Under the pieces are notes generated by a model that saw nothing but the letters and a program-made list of their open reading frames with translations, did not search any database and was not told the origin of the DNA. The position numbers were made by a program, and so were the translations under genes. Source: Coptis chinensis (lineage: Eukaryota; Streptophyta; Magnoliopsida; Ranunculales; Ranunculaceae). From it: a stretch of DNA of 64,000 bases. Shown here in pieces: positions 22,976 to 35,300 of this stretch. Location: the NCBI GenBank assembly GCA_015680905.1, contig CM027378.1, positions 86,395,501 to 86,459,500 of the forward strand, read 5' to 3'. Position 1 is the first letter of the stretch. Every line of letters begins with the position of its first letter.

Positions 22976-24115
22976 TTATTCGGACCGGGGTCTAGCATTG
23001 GGATTAACATTTAATTTATGGCATGCGACTGCGGGATCTATTCCAGGCACATCGATATACGACCAAGCAAAAACATCTTTATTCATAGATAAGAAATTTA
23101 CAAGGTGGGTTCTGATGGTGGGGTCGAGGTTAGCCCCTACATATACAAACTTGGGGTCGTCTTCGGTGCCAAGATTCACTTTTTCTTTCTCTGCCGCTGG
23201 AGGTTTTGCAACTGATGGCGAAGCACTGCTTGGTGACTCGCTATCGGGGGAGGTCTGAACACTTGGTGGGACGACATGACCGGTCATTTGAGGGTAAAAG
23301 CGATTGTTTTAATAACGCCGGAGGTATCCGCGACCTGGGGAGTGGGACCTGGCTGCAAGCACATTGAGGGTGTGGCTGCGGCTGTCAACTGTGGCTGCCT
23401 AACATGAGCTGAGACGATCTCTGATACTTTGACTGATGAAGTTACTGTAGTTGGATCAATGCTGGAGGTCTTCGCTGGCGAATGAAGGACTTGGGGAGCA
23501 AGTGCGGGCATCTGCATTGGAGAGAAAATCTGCTTGCAAGAGCCCCCAGCGTTCTGCGTGGCAGTTCGTGGCTGGATTTCGGCAACTAAGTCATGTGCCA
23601 TTGTGTAGCTGGTGGGTTCAGGTGCGGCGGGAGGCAATTCACGAGCGGTCTCATTTGTTGACTTGACCTGGTTACAATGGTACGCTTCAAGTTGATTGCT
23701 TCTAAGTTCCATCATTCCTCGAGGTCCTGGGAAACGGAGAACTTGATGCAAAGTTGATGGTACCGCCTGCATCTGATGGATCCAACGTCGTCCGAGTATG
23801 GCATTGTATGGCGACCTGCTGTCTAGAACGCAGAACCGTGTATTGCAGGTGATCTTGTCCTCTCTAGAGCCCACCGATTAATTGGAAGTATAATATCACC
23901 AATGGGATCGATACGGAACCATTGAACCCATAAAGGGGGGCGATCGGGTCTACGAGGACAGACTTGGGAAGATTCATCTCTTGCATGGTGTGATAAAACA
24001 AGATGTCACAGGAACTGCCGGGATCGATCAGGACGCGCTTGACTGTCCAGTCGCTAATTTTGACATGGACGACCAATGCATCATTATGAGGAAGGCAGAC
24101 TTTGCTTAAATCGGC
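22976..24115 (-). pseudogene. Tat element protease and start of pol
   Basis: The aspartic protease core, V-L-I-D-P-G-S-S-C-D-I-L, is encoded near 24035-23990, with D-P-G-S-S in place of the usual D-S/T-G as is common in this lineage. The frame shifts near 23870; the second half follows as Y-N-A-I-L-G-R-R-W-I-H. A long linker leads to V-F-A-W-S-Y-I-D-V-P-G-I-D-P and H-K-L-N-V-N-P-N-A-R-P (22976-23287), the usual entry to reverse transcriptase in this lineage. Confidence 0.85.
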
Positions 24116-25396
24116 CTCCGTAAAAGTGATATCGCCTGCGCTGCGACCTGAACCACGCGGGGCGTGAGCTGCCTGTGAAGTGAAATGATAGACTTCTTGG
24201 AGAGCGCCGACACGACGTCTTTTCTCTCTGGATGAGGTTACGGAATCGTCCGGGAAAGTAATCACGTGAATAGTCCGATCATTGTCCCGATCAGATGAGT
24301 GCTGCCGTCGCTCGTGGCGCGAACGATCTCGTGGACGTCCTCTGCTGCGAGGACGACCTTGAAACTCTTGGGAGTGACGGCGAGGTGGAGATCGACTACG
24401 GACTCGGCGAGCCATCAGTTTGTGTCTCAAGTCGCCGTCAGGAATGCTAGTGTACTGTTTGATATGGCCGGCTTCCACTAGATCCTGGAGATAGTGTTTA
24501 AGCCCCCAGCAAGCATCAGTTTCATGGCATTTTGCGTTGTGAAATGCACAAAATGGCTTGTCAAGCCGATCTACCTGGTTGCCTCACTTCGGGCCGGAAG
24601 AATGGGGCTCGCTTAATCTTACCGAATGTAACTGGGGGGCGCGTCGGGATAGCAGAACTCTCTGCTGTTGTCTGATCGAAGTAATGGCTTTTTGGTGCAA
24701 GCGACCTAGCGCGCTTCTTTGCCCGTGGAGTACGATCTGAAACTGCTGCCACCTCCTGGTTCTCGTCTAAGCCGTGGAGTTTCAAAGTTTCCTGCAACTT
24801 GATATACTTATCCACGTGAGCGTAGAGCTCGGACAGTGTCTCCGGGCGTTCCTTCATCAACGACCTGGAGAGGTCGGTGTTCCGCACTCGGCAAGCATTG
24901 GAAAAGGCCAATGTGGCGAAAGATTCTTTCAAACCGCTTTCCATGCACAACAGCTCGGCCTTGAACCGTCCTAGGAATTCACGAATAGTTTCGTCTTCCT
25001 TGAATGATAATTGAAACAAAGAATCCAGATCTGCCTTCTTCCGCCTGTTGTGGACGTACTGGCTGGCGAACAAATCAGTAAGCTGTTCGAACGTTTTAAT
25101 AGAATCAGATTCCAGTGGAAAGAACCAATCAAGAGCGCCATCCTTAAGGCTGGCTGGAAATAATCTGCAGTGGAGATGATCAAACTCGGGTGAGCTGTAA
25201 AGTGCAAAACTCTGAATATAGCGAGCCACATCTTGACGTGGCACGCGTCTTTGCCGTCGTACATGGGAAAGCGTATGGATAAAGTCTTGTGGAGAGGGTT
25301 TATTGAGGACCCTCTGGCGAAGCGGAGATGATCTTGTGATCGTCTTAAGCATCTTGTGCACATAACGTGTCGAATCCTTCTTGCGGCGTTGCTCAA
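24116..25396 (-). pseudogene. Tat element gag
   Basis: The Retrotrans_gag domain lies in two overlapping frames. R-F-P-M-Y-D-G-K-D-A stands in one, and L-K-D-G-A-L-D-W-F-F, F-E-Q-L-T-D-L-F-A-S-Q-Y and F-L-G-R-F-K in the other (24561-25361). A frameshift near 25180-25220 separates them. After 24560 another frame (24478-23864) holds an Arg/Ser-rich tail that leads into protease. Gag forms the particle shell; no zinc knuckle was seen, as is usual in Tat elements. Confidence 0.85.
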
Positions 25397-25654
25397 TCCT
25401 TTGGGATAACTTCGTTAATCTGTTGATTAACGTCGTTGATCTTGTTCTACGCTCCGTTGCCGAATCGGTTGTTGTTGGTAACTATCCACTGGCGTAAAGT
25501 AGCATTTTTTCTTCCCGAGCAAGGAAATGCTCTCATTCCTATTTCAACCGGTGGGCAAGGTCTTTGGACTTGAGCTTCTAGGCTGACCATGCTTCGTGGG
25601 CTTGAGAGTTAGGGATGGATGAACTGATTTAAGGTGGTTCTCAAGTAATCGAAA

Positions 25655-25670
25655 CCACAGACGGCGCCAA
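25655..25670 (-). promoter_or_regulatory. Tat element primer-binding site
   Basis: The minus strand reads TTGGCGCCGTCTGTGG directly after the LTR end CACCTTTACA. The TGGCGCCG start is the common non-Met primer site of plant gypsy elements. Confidence 0.85.
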
Positions 25671-26222
25671 TGTAAAGGTGTGTTTTGGGTTTCTTGTTGG
25701 GACCGGGTTCGCTTATGAGCGAACTGCCTACGTATCCTCTTGTTGGTTTTCTCTTTTCCTTTCTTTCTTTTCTTTCTTTCTTTTCTTTCTTTCTTTCTTC
25801 CTTGCTGGGGAGAGAGGAATCAGGCCCCGACGTAGTTCAATCAGGTGGTATTTATAGGCTTAGGGAAATGTCCATCTAGTAGACACGTGTGTCTATGGTA
25901 CACGTGTAAGGTGGAGATCGTGAATGAGTGTTGAATTTGGTTATATTATAAGTCCCGGCGGTGATTGGGTGTTGGCGAGGTTATCCCTATTTTCGGGGAT
26001 GGGTAATGATTACCCACGATGGTGATCATTACCGGCGCTCGCCATGTGCTCGTGCGAAATATCTTTGTCCTCCTTTTTCGTAGGTCGTTCTTGGAGGTCG
26101 CGGCATTGAGTTATTTGTACCGGGTATTCTTGAGGAGGCTGCTCCGCGATTCGGTCTTGAGGGTCGATGTCCGAGTTAAACTACGTTGTTGCGTGTGCAT
26201 GATAAGATATCGCTCCCCTACA
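25671..26222 (-). mobile_element. Tat element 5' LTR
   Basis: 552 bases with the same ends as 13491-14032. The length difference comes mostly from a longer CTTT microsatellite (25757-25802). On the minus strand it supplies the promoter for gag-pol. Confidence 0.9.
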
Positions 26223-26227
26223 GCTAC

Positions 26228-27319
26228 CATTCTACACACAGAGAGAGACACACAGAAGGCAAATACATTAATCACAAAATTCTAATCCATGGCAACATGG
26301 AAATGGAGGTAACTGTATTTGTATAAAATTAGTATGAGCAACTTGTATAATGGGGGCATTTAAGACATTTCTTTGTATAAATCAATTTCTGGTGGGTGGA
26401 GACCCAGAAATGATTTATGGACCTATGGCTAAGATTCTACACAACCACGCGCAACGGATAAATGAAAATTTTCAGGGAAAGCTAGAAGTCCAAATGCACG
26501 AATCATGAAACTCTGATCCATGGCAACAGGGAAATTGGTGCAAGTGTATTTGTATGAAATAGATAGGAGCAAGTTGCAAATTTGTGGCCAATCTACGGGG
26601 CATTTTTAAGTAATTCCTTGTTGGGTGAATGTCCTTTGGTGTCCCTCCCTGCTTTAATTTGTAAAAGAGAACCCCACCCAAAATCTCTACCTCCACCACT
26701 AGATATACGATGTTTCACCACAAGATCGGCCTCAGTACCAAACACCATACCACATGTCATAGCAAATCCATTCCACTCCTCAAAATTCACTAATACCAAA
26801 TCCCCTCCAAAAAAAACACCATTCCTAGGTGCAATACGTTCCTCCACAAGATATTGGCCTCCTTACCAAACCACCGAATACATTTTGTAGGAAATCCACT
26901 TCAGTGCGCATAAGTCAGAACCTACTAATACCAAACCCCAAATTATTTTGGGCCAAACACCCTGACACCCTGTACACTCTAGTACGTGACTGTACATATT
27001 ATCCTCATAATAGTTCCAAAAGAAACAGTAAATTTTAACAATCGACTACTATCTATAGTGCAGCAACTGTGGTAAAATGACAGCTGGCACAGATTGAAGT
27101 TTTCAAATCCAAAGACAGCAGAAAATTTTCAAGTTTTGCCAAAAAAATACGTCGACAAGGAGCTTTCTGAAAAAAGCAGACATGTACTAAATTAATACAG
27201 ACAACTAGAAATTCTATTTGAAAAATCCCATGAAAACCAATAGATTTGCAAGTATAACAACATTCAACACATGAGCATAGGGCAATAACAATTGACAGAT
27301 TTAGATAATATATGCTTAC
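26228..27319. other. Intron-like DNA with diverged tandem duplications
   Basis: A block of about 235 bases is repeated imperfectly: ATCCATGGCAACATGG at 26286 and ATCCATGGCAACAGGG at 26517. Another short block recurs at 26707 and 26830 (CACAAGAT..GGCCTC..TACCAA). No exon of the host gene could be read. The minus frame at 27053-27439 is exon 4 plus intron read-through. Confidence 0.45.
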
Positions 27320-27459
27320 ATTCGCACCATGATCCAACAAAACTCTAATAACATCTTGCTTGCCTATAGATGCAGCCAAGTGTAGTGGCATTCCGACAGA
27401 ACTTGAGGCATTCACATCAGCACCTTTGGAAAGTAACAACAGTATTATATCAATATTCC
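27320..27459 (-). CDS. Ankyrin-TPR gene copy B, exon 4 (ankyrin repeat)
   Basis: 140 bases bounded by an acceptor TTTGCAG and a donor GTAAGC on the minus strand. It encodes N-I-D-I-I-L-L-L-L-S-K-G-A-D-V-N-A, then P-L-H-L-A-A-S-I-G-K-Q-D-V and L-L-D-H-G-A-N, which are two ankyrin units with the standard L-H-x-A-A and G-A-D-V-N landmarks. It enters in phase 1 and leaves in phase 0. It aligns with the third and fourth ankyrin repeats of plant ankyrin-TPR proteins. The next exon was not found between here and the left end of the window. Confidence 0.85.
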
Positions 27460-28261
27460 CTGCAAAGCAAACAAATTTACTAAAAACCTGAAGCAGATGG
27501 ATAGTACACCGAAAAAGTAAAAGGACAAGAGGTCATAGGCTCAAGTGCAGAGTAAATTATCTGTCACAGTCCGAATTTCTAAACAATAATCAAGTGAATA
27601 TTTAAAATATAAATATTCAAACATCACTAGGTTCACTTGTTTAAAAATCCAGACTATGACGGAGGATACTATACATACAAACCCTAATAGCCATGTCTTA
27701 AAAGAAACAACTTAAATTAAAATAATCCCAATTATTATCTGCCATTTCTTTATTAAGATATCATCCGTCCAAATAAAATATCAACCAAGCTCTCATAAAT
27801 AAAATTTTCTCACTACCATGTTCTCATGCCATGAAAAAGTAAACTACGTTATTACATTATTCCAATAAATAATCAGACCTAAATGAAAACTAATAGGACG
27901 CTTCCGGGGCACGAATCTCAATCACACAGCGGTTGGTTGTCTTCCACCTATGTTCCCAAGAACACACCCACGTTGCCAAAAACAAAGCAAACATGGGTTG
28001 ACAAATTGAATTTCTTTGGTATGAGTGAACTAAACACATATAAACATTTCAAATTCTACTTATCCAACTAACACTTTATATCTATCATAACCTAATCATT
28101 CTCAGCTTGGAAGACAGGTAGTTCCGTCATCTCAAACGGCATAGTTTCTTCCCAAGCAAAACTTCCATATTATTAACCTCCATTTTATTAACTCGTTCTA
28201 ATAACTCCTTTTTAATATCTAAATAATTGAATTACACTTACCGATATCCGCCGCTGTATAA

Positions 28262-28305
28262 GGGTAGGACCGCGTCCCTGCACAAAATATTATTAAGTCC
28301 TACCC
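28262..28305. other. Conserved hairpin in the family B LTR
   Basis: GGGTAGGAC pairs with GTCCTACCC across a 26-base loop. The same hairpin is kept in the second copy at 39783-39826. Its role is unknown. Confidence 0.4.
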
Positions 28306-28597
28306 TCCTGCAAAAGAAAGTTAGAACTTGTATATAACATATGTACATATCCTATATGTATTCAAAAGTAAGCCCAAACACACTTGCATCATCAAATAAA
28401 TTTCTCTTATCACTTAATCAATTACTTTTCTTATACACCCACCCTTTAGTACCTACTCCACGATTTGCACTCCACACATTTGCCAAATCACACATTCTGT
28501 GTGCCTCTCTCTCCTACCGACTACCATAATATCATAGCCATCTCTACGGGCTTTCATACACATATTTCACGACCTCTTTTTGGGCACAAAACTCAGT

Positions 28598-28925
28598 CAT
28601 TCATGGCACATTCAATGAATACCTTAGGTCATTCCCGCCACATTCAAGGAATACCTATCATATCACTAACGGGCCATTCATGGCACATTCAATGAATGCC
28701 CGGGTCATTCCTCGCCACACTCAAGGAATACCCAATCCTACATTCCGTACATTCAAGGAATACAACTAACCCGCAAGGCGAATACCTTAGTTCCTCTTTA
28801 GGGCAGTCCACTATAATCTGGTCATTCATGGCACATTCAATGAATACCCGGGTCATTCATGGCACATTCAATGAATACCCTTATATAACACTAACGGGCC
28901 ATTTATGGCACATTCAATAAATGCC
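28598..28925. repeat. Amplified imperfect repeat with inverted ends
   Basis: CATTCATGGCACATTCAATG followed by AATACC, or close variants, recurs about nine times. ATTCAT and ATGAAT within each unit are inverted. The matching place in the other copy (39979-40085) has only about three units, so the array expanded in this LTR. Confidence 0.75.
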
Positions 28926-30670
28926 CACCTACATATGACATCATCAGTCATAAAACTCAATTCCAAAACTTGAGGCGTGGAGAGTTCTAAAAGGGTGCGG
29001 TAAGTTTTGTTTACGCATTATTGAAATTTATTGTATATATTATTTCAGAGAACGTAGGAATATCTTGATTCAATTATTTTTTGTTTACGCGTTATTAATT
29101 TCATGAATGTATAAGTGTCATAACGTTGTGTATCGCAAAAGACTGAAAACTCACAAAGCAGTAAATACACGTACACAAGTATATTTATAAAGATCCTAGC
29201 CTAAGTCAAACATGCTAGTAGTCCTAGACTTATCCTAATAGACCTAATCATAATTTTAGGAAAAAGTCAAATTTTCGGGTCAACTGGTCAAAGTCAACTC
29301 TGGTCAAAGTCAAAGTCAAAGTCCACTCTGTCAACAATCAACATTGGTCAACCCGGTCTAAACTCCAAAAACCCAAAAGCCCAAATCCTAAGGCCCATAG
29401 TCTAATCTAAAAGTCAAATTTTTAAAATCCAAAATAAAAAGATATTAGCCCACGATTTTGGCCCAAGCCCAAAATCGTTTTTGGCTACTGTTCATCTCCT
29501 TCCTCTCCAATTTCCACCAACCACCACACAGCCACCACCGGCCACCTATAATTTAAAACCAACCCAGCGGTTTGGTTCAGGGAGAAAAACTCTAACTACC
29601 CATATCAACAATTCACCATTCTGTTATACTGAAGAAATTCGACCGACGCCATTAAAGGTTTTTTTTCAAGCTTCAATTGTCAAATTTCCAACACCCAATC
29701 CACCACCAACAATCCCCCTCAACCCAACAACATAACCTCACAACAAAATCTAAACAAAACGAATCCAAACAAAACCAACCCAAACAATCAAAAACGCAGG
29801 ACGGTTTGGTCACCATTGAAGCTCTTCCGGAGCTTCAACAGCACACCCAATCCTCATCCCAACAGCACCCTATCCAACACAAATCGACCAAAACTCAATC
29901 CTATCACAGTTTAACAGTTTCAAATCTCCAATTCAAACAACAATCCCTAGCAACTTGATCTACATCAACACCTCAACCCAAAACCCAATAAAAACGGCTT
30001 ACCCAAACTCCAACAGAACAAGCTTATATCCAACGTATATCAATAACTAAATATGATTCAAAATCATCTTTTTATTTTTTAAGTTTGTTTACACCGTACC
30101 CGACTAAGTCGATCACAGCAAAGAACAAACTAACGAGCGGTATGTAAAAAAAAAATTATGTAGAATAACATGTTTATCAATTAAATGAGGAAAAACAACA
30201 ATCGAAGAATATGCAGAACAAAAATACTGAGGGGAAACCTAGGTTTTTCCTCGTACCCATAAAACTGTAAATCTCAAGGTGAGGTGAAATAGAAAAAAAA
30301 AAACTACTCACTGTTAAAATCGAGCGGCCGAGCGGCTCCCGAAATCGAAACCCCCGCGATCTCGTCCGCGAAACGATAATCTTCCTCGTTCAAAACCTCT
30401 TTTTTTTTCTCTCAGTAAAACTCTCACTTTTTTTTTCTAAAACTCTCGTTTTGTTTTTCTCCAAAAAAAAACTCTACGTGAGAAATCCCTATTTTCTAGT
30501 TTTTCAAACCTCTCCGAAAAACAAGGGTTTTAAACCTATCTACTTACTGACGGGCTTTTATCCTAACAACTGGATATCCTATTTCTGTTTTCTATTTACA
30601 TTATTATTATTATTATTACTATTAATATTATTATAGGAAATGCAATAAAAAGACGGGGTGTTATATTATC

Positions 30671-31313
30671 TTAATAGCAAAATGGTACCAAACAATACTA
30701 AAGATTCAGATTCTCAAGAGGAATCGATAATTTTAATAATTACGGAAGGAACGAAGAACATAGTTTTGACATTTTTACAGGTAAAAGGAAATAGCAAAAG
30801 AACATAGTTTCACCCTAAAGATATGCCAGCCAGTGGAAATAGCAAATTGTTGGGATTGAGCCCAAAGAAACAATAAACTACAATGCTCATGCTCCATGTC
30901 TACAACTCTACACTGTATTATGTCTTGAGACCTTTTTTTTCAGGCAAACTATTATGTCTTGAGACAATAATTCAATTTGTGCAGAGCGCTGACTCACTTG
31001 TTAGTCCAATACTCCAATCCAAACTATCACACAAATCATATAAAGTTATTGATAATGCTTATATCGAGATCATGGCATACTTCCAATGCATTTTTCTTGG
31101 AAATGTCTTGTCTGTTCCAGATATTGAAAAGATCCATGCAGTTGTACCTCTTTCTCTTTTCTCAACAAAAGTATGTCTGGTTGATAAAGATACCAATCAC
31201 AGACTAGCAGTGTTGATTTATATTTATATACCATCAAAAGTTAGGAAGGTATATTTGATACCACAAAGTATCAATCAATGAGAAGCAAAAATATCAAGTA
31301 CAGATAGACACAG
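30671..31313. other. Intron remnant between solo LTR and CACTA element
   Basis: About 640 bases of AT-rich sequence with no recognisable gene. It is part of the original intron between exons 3 and 4 of the ankyrin-TPR copy B. Confidence 0.5.
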
Positions 31314-31329
31314 CACTAGTAGAAAAAAG

Positions 31330-31465
31330 AATTTTTGTGACTGTTTTAAAATGGTATTTGTGACTGTTCTGTTCGAAACGGTCACAAATGGCATAAAAGG
31401 GTTTTTGTGACTGTTTTAAAAAGTTTTTAGTGACGTGCGTTTTCAAAACGGTCACAAATGGTTTT
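31330..31465. repeat. CACTA left subterminal repeats
   Basis: TTTGTGACTGTTTT and its inverse (AACGGTCACAAAT) occur four to five times. In En/Spm such repeats are the binding sites of the TNPA protein. Confidence 0.7.
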
Positions 31466-32323
31466 TTTTTCTAAAGAAGGTGTATATGTGTGGAGAACTA
31501 GACTATTTCACTAAAATAGTTACGTATTATCCGACTCTTAAGTGACCGTTTGACCCATTATATGACCTAGGTAGTTTTTGGTCTACGCCCACAGCTCCAC
31601 TAAAAACAAAAAAACACGACACACCCACGTTCGCTCAACTCCCGCTTTAGTTGAAACTCTTCAAATTCTGTAATCATACAAACACGAAAAACAGAAACAC
31701 TTTCGCGAGCTTCCTTCAAACTCAAAGTCTAAACACACTTCGCGACTCTATCTTCACTCTCTCAACCTAAATCAATTCCTCACGACTCTCTCTTCACTCA
31801 TTCTCCATCTAAAATTGATTACCTCTCCAAAATTCAGTTCGGTAATTGAAGGCGGACAAGGTTAGTTCTTTATCTCTATTCGATTTTGAATTTGTTGCGA
31901 TAAAAGTTTTGGTTTTGAGTTCTATACCAATAATTTTTTTTTGGAAGCAGGGGGAATTTCAATTGATTGTGATTAGGATTTCTACGTGTTCACAGCTCTC
32001 TCGAACAACAATATCCAGTTAAATCAAGTAAGGTATGGGTTTTCATTTGATTTGGATTTTTTTTTTACAATTTGTGCTTTATTCCTGATTTGAGGTGGTC
32101 GTTAGTGGTTTTTTTTTTGGTTTATGAAACGAAGGTTTACTTTAGGGGCTATAAACGAAGGTTTACTTTAGGGGCTATAAACGAAGGTTTCACAAATGGT
32201 TATCTAACATGATTTTTTGTTTTTAAATTTTAAACTAGACTATATTTTTCAGTTAACTCTATTTTCGTATTTGCTTGTTTGTGACCGATAAGGACTTATC
32301 GTATTTTGTTTTGGTAGCCTGAG

Positions 32324-35300
32324 ATGGACAAGTCATGGATGTCGAGAGATATATTTTCTACTGAATATGTAGAAGGCGTTAATCAGTTTCTTACATTTGC
32401 TTTTGATAATGCAAAACGTAAGAATTGTATACCCTGTCTATGCATTGAATATGGGAATATGTACGAATTTGATATAGTGGAGGTGGGACGTCATCTGAGA
32501 ACGAAAAGGATTGAACAAACGTATTGCACATGGGTGTGGCATGGGGAAGATGCTCCAAAGGAGTCAGCATCGAGTAGGGAGTCAGAGGAAGGTTTTGATG
32601 AGGGTGGACTAGATGAGGCCGCAAACATCATAAAAATGTTTGAGGCCACTCAGAGACTTTCATGGGGAACCACGAAAAACTTTGTGAACTGATTGAAGAA
32701 GCCGATTTACCTTTATACGGCCGGGTGTAACAAATACACCAAGTTATCATCTCGGTTAAGCTTTTCAATGTGAAGGCAATGAGTGGGTGGTCCGATAAAA
32801 GCTTCTCTATGGTGTTGGCTCTGTTTAAGGATATGCTCCCAGATTGCAATGAGCTGCCTTTGACCATGAGAGGCTGAAGGAAACTTTGTCTATTTTTGGA
32901 ATAAAGCATGAGAAGATTCACGCATGTCCCAATGATTGTATTCTCTATAGAGGTTTAATAAACAAGGATAGAACTACTTGTCCTACATGTGGAGCGTCAA
33001 GGTATAAGGTGAAAAAGAATAATCCTGACCAAAATTATAGTGTTCCAGCAAAAGTACTATGGTATTTCCCAATAATCCCTAGACTTAAAATAATGTTTCA
33101 ATCTGTTGAAACGGCGAAGAATTTGGTATGGCATGCGAATGAAAGAAAGGTAGTTGATGGTCAAATGAGTCACCCAGCTGATTCCCAAGCATGGAGACAC
33201 GTCGATCAATCTTGGCCAGAGTTTGCAGCTGATTCGAGAAGTCTTCGGTTTGCACTTTCAACCGATGGCTTTAATCCACACAGTTCTCTTAGCAGCAGAC
33301 ATAGTTGTTGGCCTGTTATATTGGCGACTTACAACCTGCTACCATGGCTGTGCATGAAGAGAAAGTTCTTAATGTTAACATTGTTGATATCAGGTCCGCA
33401 CCAACCTGGTAACAACATTGATGTTTATCTTGCACCTTTGATTGAAGATCTTCAGTTGTTATGGCAGCCCGGTGTTGAGGTATATGATGCCTATAAGCAA
33501 GAATCCTTTATACTTAGGGCTGTGCTATTGTGGACAATCAGTGATTTTCCCGCCTTTGGAAACTTAGCTGGTTGTACTGTCAAGGGGTATCTTGCTTGTC
33601 CAGTATGCGAGGAAAATACAGATTCTATTAGATTGAAACACGGCAAGAAGAATGTATACCGGGCACCACGGCGGGAGATGGCTTCGAGAGAAAACCATCC
33701 GCATACGAAAGGAGAAAAGACCATTTAATGGTAAGCAAGAGCTGCGATCAAGTCCAGAATCATTGAACGGGGTGCAAATCTTCACAAAAGTTGAGCATTT
33801 CAAAAACTTATTGGGAAAGCCACCAGAAAGTGCTAGAAAGTCAAAAAAATCAAAGAAGGAGAAGGCACGAATTAGGTCCAAAGGTTCAAAGAAAAGAAAA
33901 AGGGGAAAGGAGCAAATAAGTTCTAAGGATACAGAAACACCAAAGCGGAGGAAAACTGATGGTGTACACAAAAATCATGAGGAAGGTCATTTGGAAAAAA
34001 AGAGATCTATATTTTTGAGTTGCCTTACTGGAGACATTTGCTTTTGAGACATAACTTGGATGTCATGCATATTGAGAAAAATGTGTGTGATAGCATCATT
34101 GGGACTTTGCTTAACATTCCATTGAAAACAAAGGATTCACTTCAAAGCGGACTTGACCTTGTAGAGATGCACTTAAGGGAAGAACTAGCGAGAGAGAAGA
34201 GAGGGACAAGATTCTACCTACCGCCAAAGACATGTTATACATTATCTAGAGAAGAGAAAGAGGAAGTTTGCAACAACACTTTTGTTTGAACTGAAGGTCC
34301 CGGATGGATATTGTTCTAATTTCAAATCTTGTGTTTCAATGAAAGATTTGAAATTATATGGTCTTAAATCTCATGATTGCCACCGACTAATGCAACAACT
34401 TCTTCCGTGGCGATCACGATCGGTGTTGCCAAAGCATGTGAGGTATACCATTATTCGGTTATGCTTCTTCTTTAATGCTCTTTGCACACAAAAAATAGTG
34501 GATGTGTCGAAATTGGATAATATTCAGAAAGATTTGGTGGTAACTTTGTGTTTGTTAGAAAAGTTTTTCCCACTATCATTCTTCGACATCATGGTGCATT
34601 TGTGATTCATCTTGTAAGGGGAGGTCGAGCTATGTGGTCCAGTTTTTTTTTCCGATGGATGTATCCCTTTGAGAGGTAAGTGAATGATTTTTTTAATTTA
34701 TTTATTAAATGTCTCACAATGCACGTATCAAAGGTTTAAAGCTTTAAAAAACTTTCTAGGTACATGATGGTGTTAAAGGGATATGTTAGGAATCGAAACC
34801 GTCCAGAAGGATGTATGGCGGAGAATTATATTGCAGAAGAAGCTGTTGAGTTTTGTGCTGAATTCTTGAGTGAAGTAGATGCAATTGGAGTTCCTTCCAC
34901 AAGAAACATGACAGACAATGATTTGGAAGATGGAGATACAATTTGCAGTAGAAGACCGATTGGGGGTTCGCATGTTGTTGAAGTTGATGAGAAGTCCTGG
35001 CAACAAGCACATCTTTATGTGTTGGAAAACATGAAAGAAGTTCAGCCTTATATCAAGTAAGTAGATAAATGCACAATAGTTCAATTTAACTAGATGTTTA
35101 TCTCCAACGTTTCCATAAGGGAGCTGGTAGTTAATACTTGTATTCTTTTAATTATTAACATAAAAGGGAGCATATGGACTACCTAAAGCTTCAAAATCAT
35201 CGCAAAGGGTGTAAAATGGATAAAATTTGAGCATAATCGCACCTTTATTAATTGGCTTCGCCAAAAGGTATGTTTTGTTAACACTCTATTGTTACTTAAA

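Larger units (their letters stand above)
13486..26227 (-). mobile_element. Complete Tat-lineage (Retand/Ogre-like) Ty3-gypsy retrotransposon
   Basis: The LTR pair 13491-14032 and 25671-26222 is flanked by identical 5-base target duplications GCTAC (13486-13490 and 26223-26227). A primer-binding site lies inside the right LTR and a polypurine tract inside the left LTR, so the element reads on the minus strand. The order is gag, protease, reverse transcriptase, RNase H, a second RNase H domain, integrase, tandem array, then antisense genes. The second RNase H next to integrase, the long region between pol and the 3' LTR, and antisense reading frames there are hallmarks of the Tat lineage. Pol is broken by several frameshifts. 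Confidence 0.92.
27562..30665 (-). mobile_element. Solo LTR of a second large-LTR family (family B)
   Basis: 3104 bases flanked by the 5-base target duplication TTATC (27557-27561 and 30666-30670). On the minus strand it runs from TATAACACCCCG to CGGACTGTGACA (first bases decayed from TG). No internal region is attached, so it is a solo LTR left by recombination. It shares a plan with the first large-LTR family: TGTCACA..CCGAATTTC end, TAGTTCCTC motif, GTCAA cluster (29263-29357), GGCCCA-rich block and CGGGG-TGTTA end. It lies in the intron between exons 4 and 3 of ankyrin-TPR copy B. Confidence 0.85.

Noticed and set aside
30883-31281. 132-residue plus-strand frame
   Set aside because: No family resemblance and AT-rich; it lies in intron remnant between two insertions.
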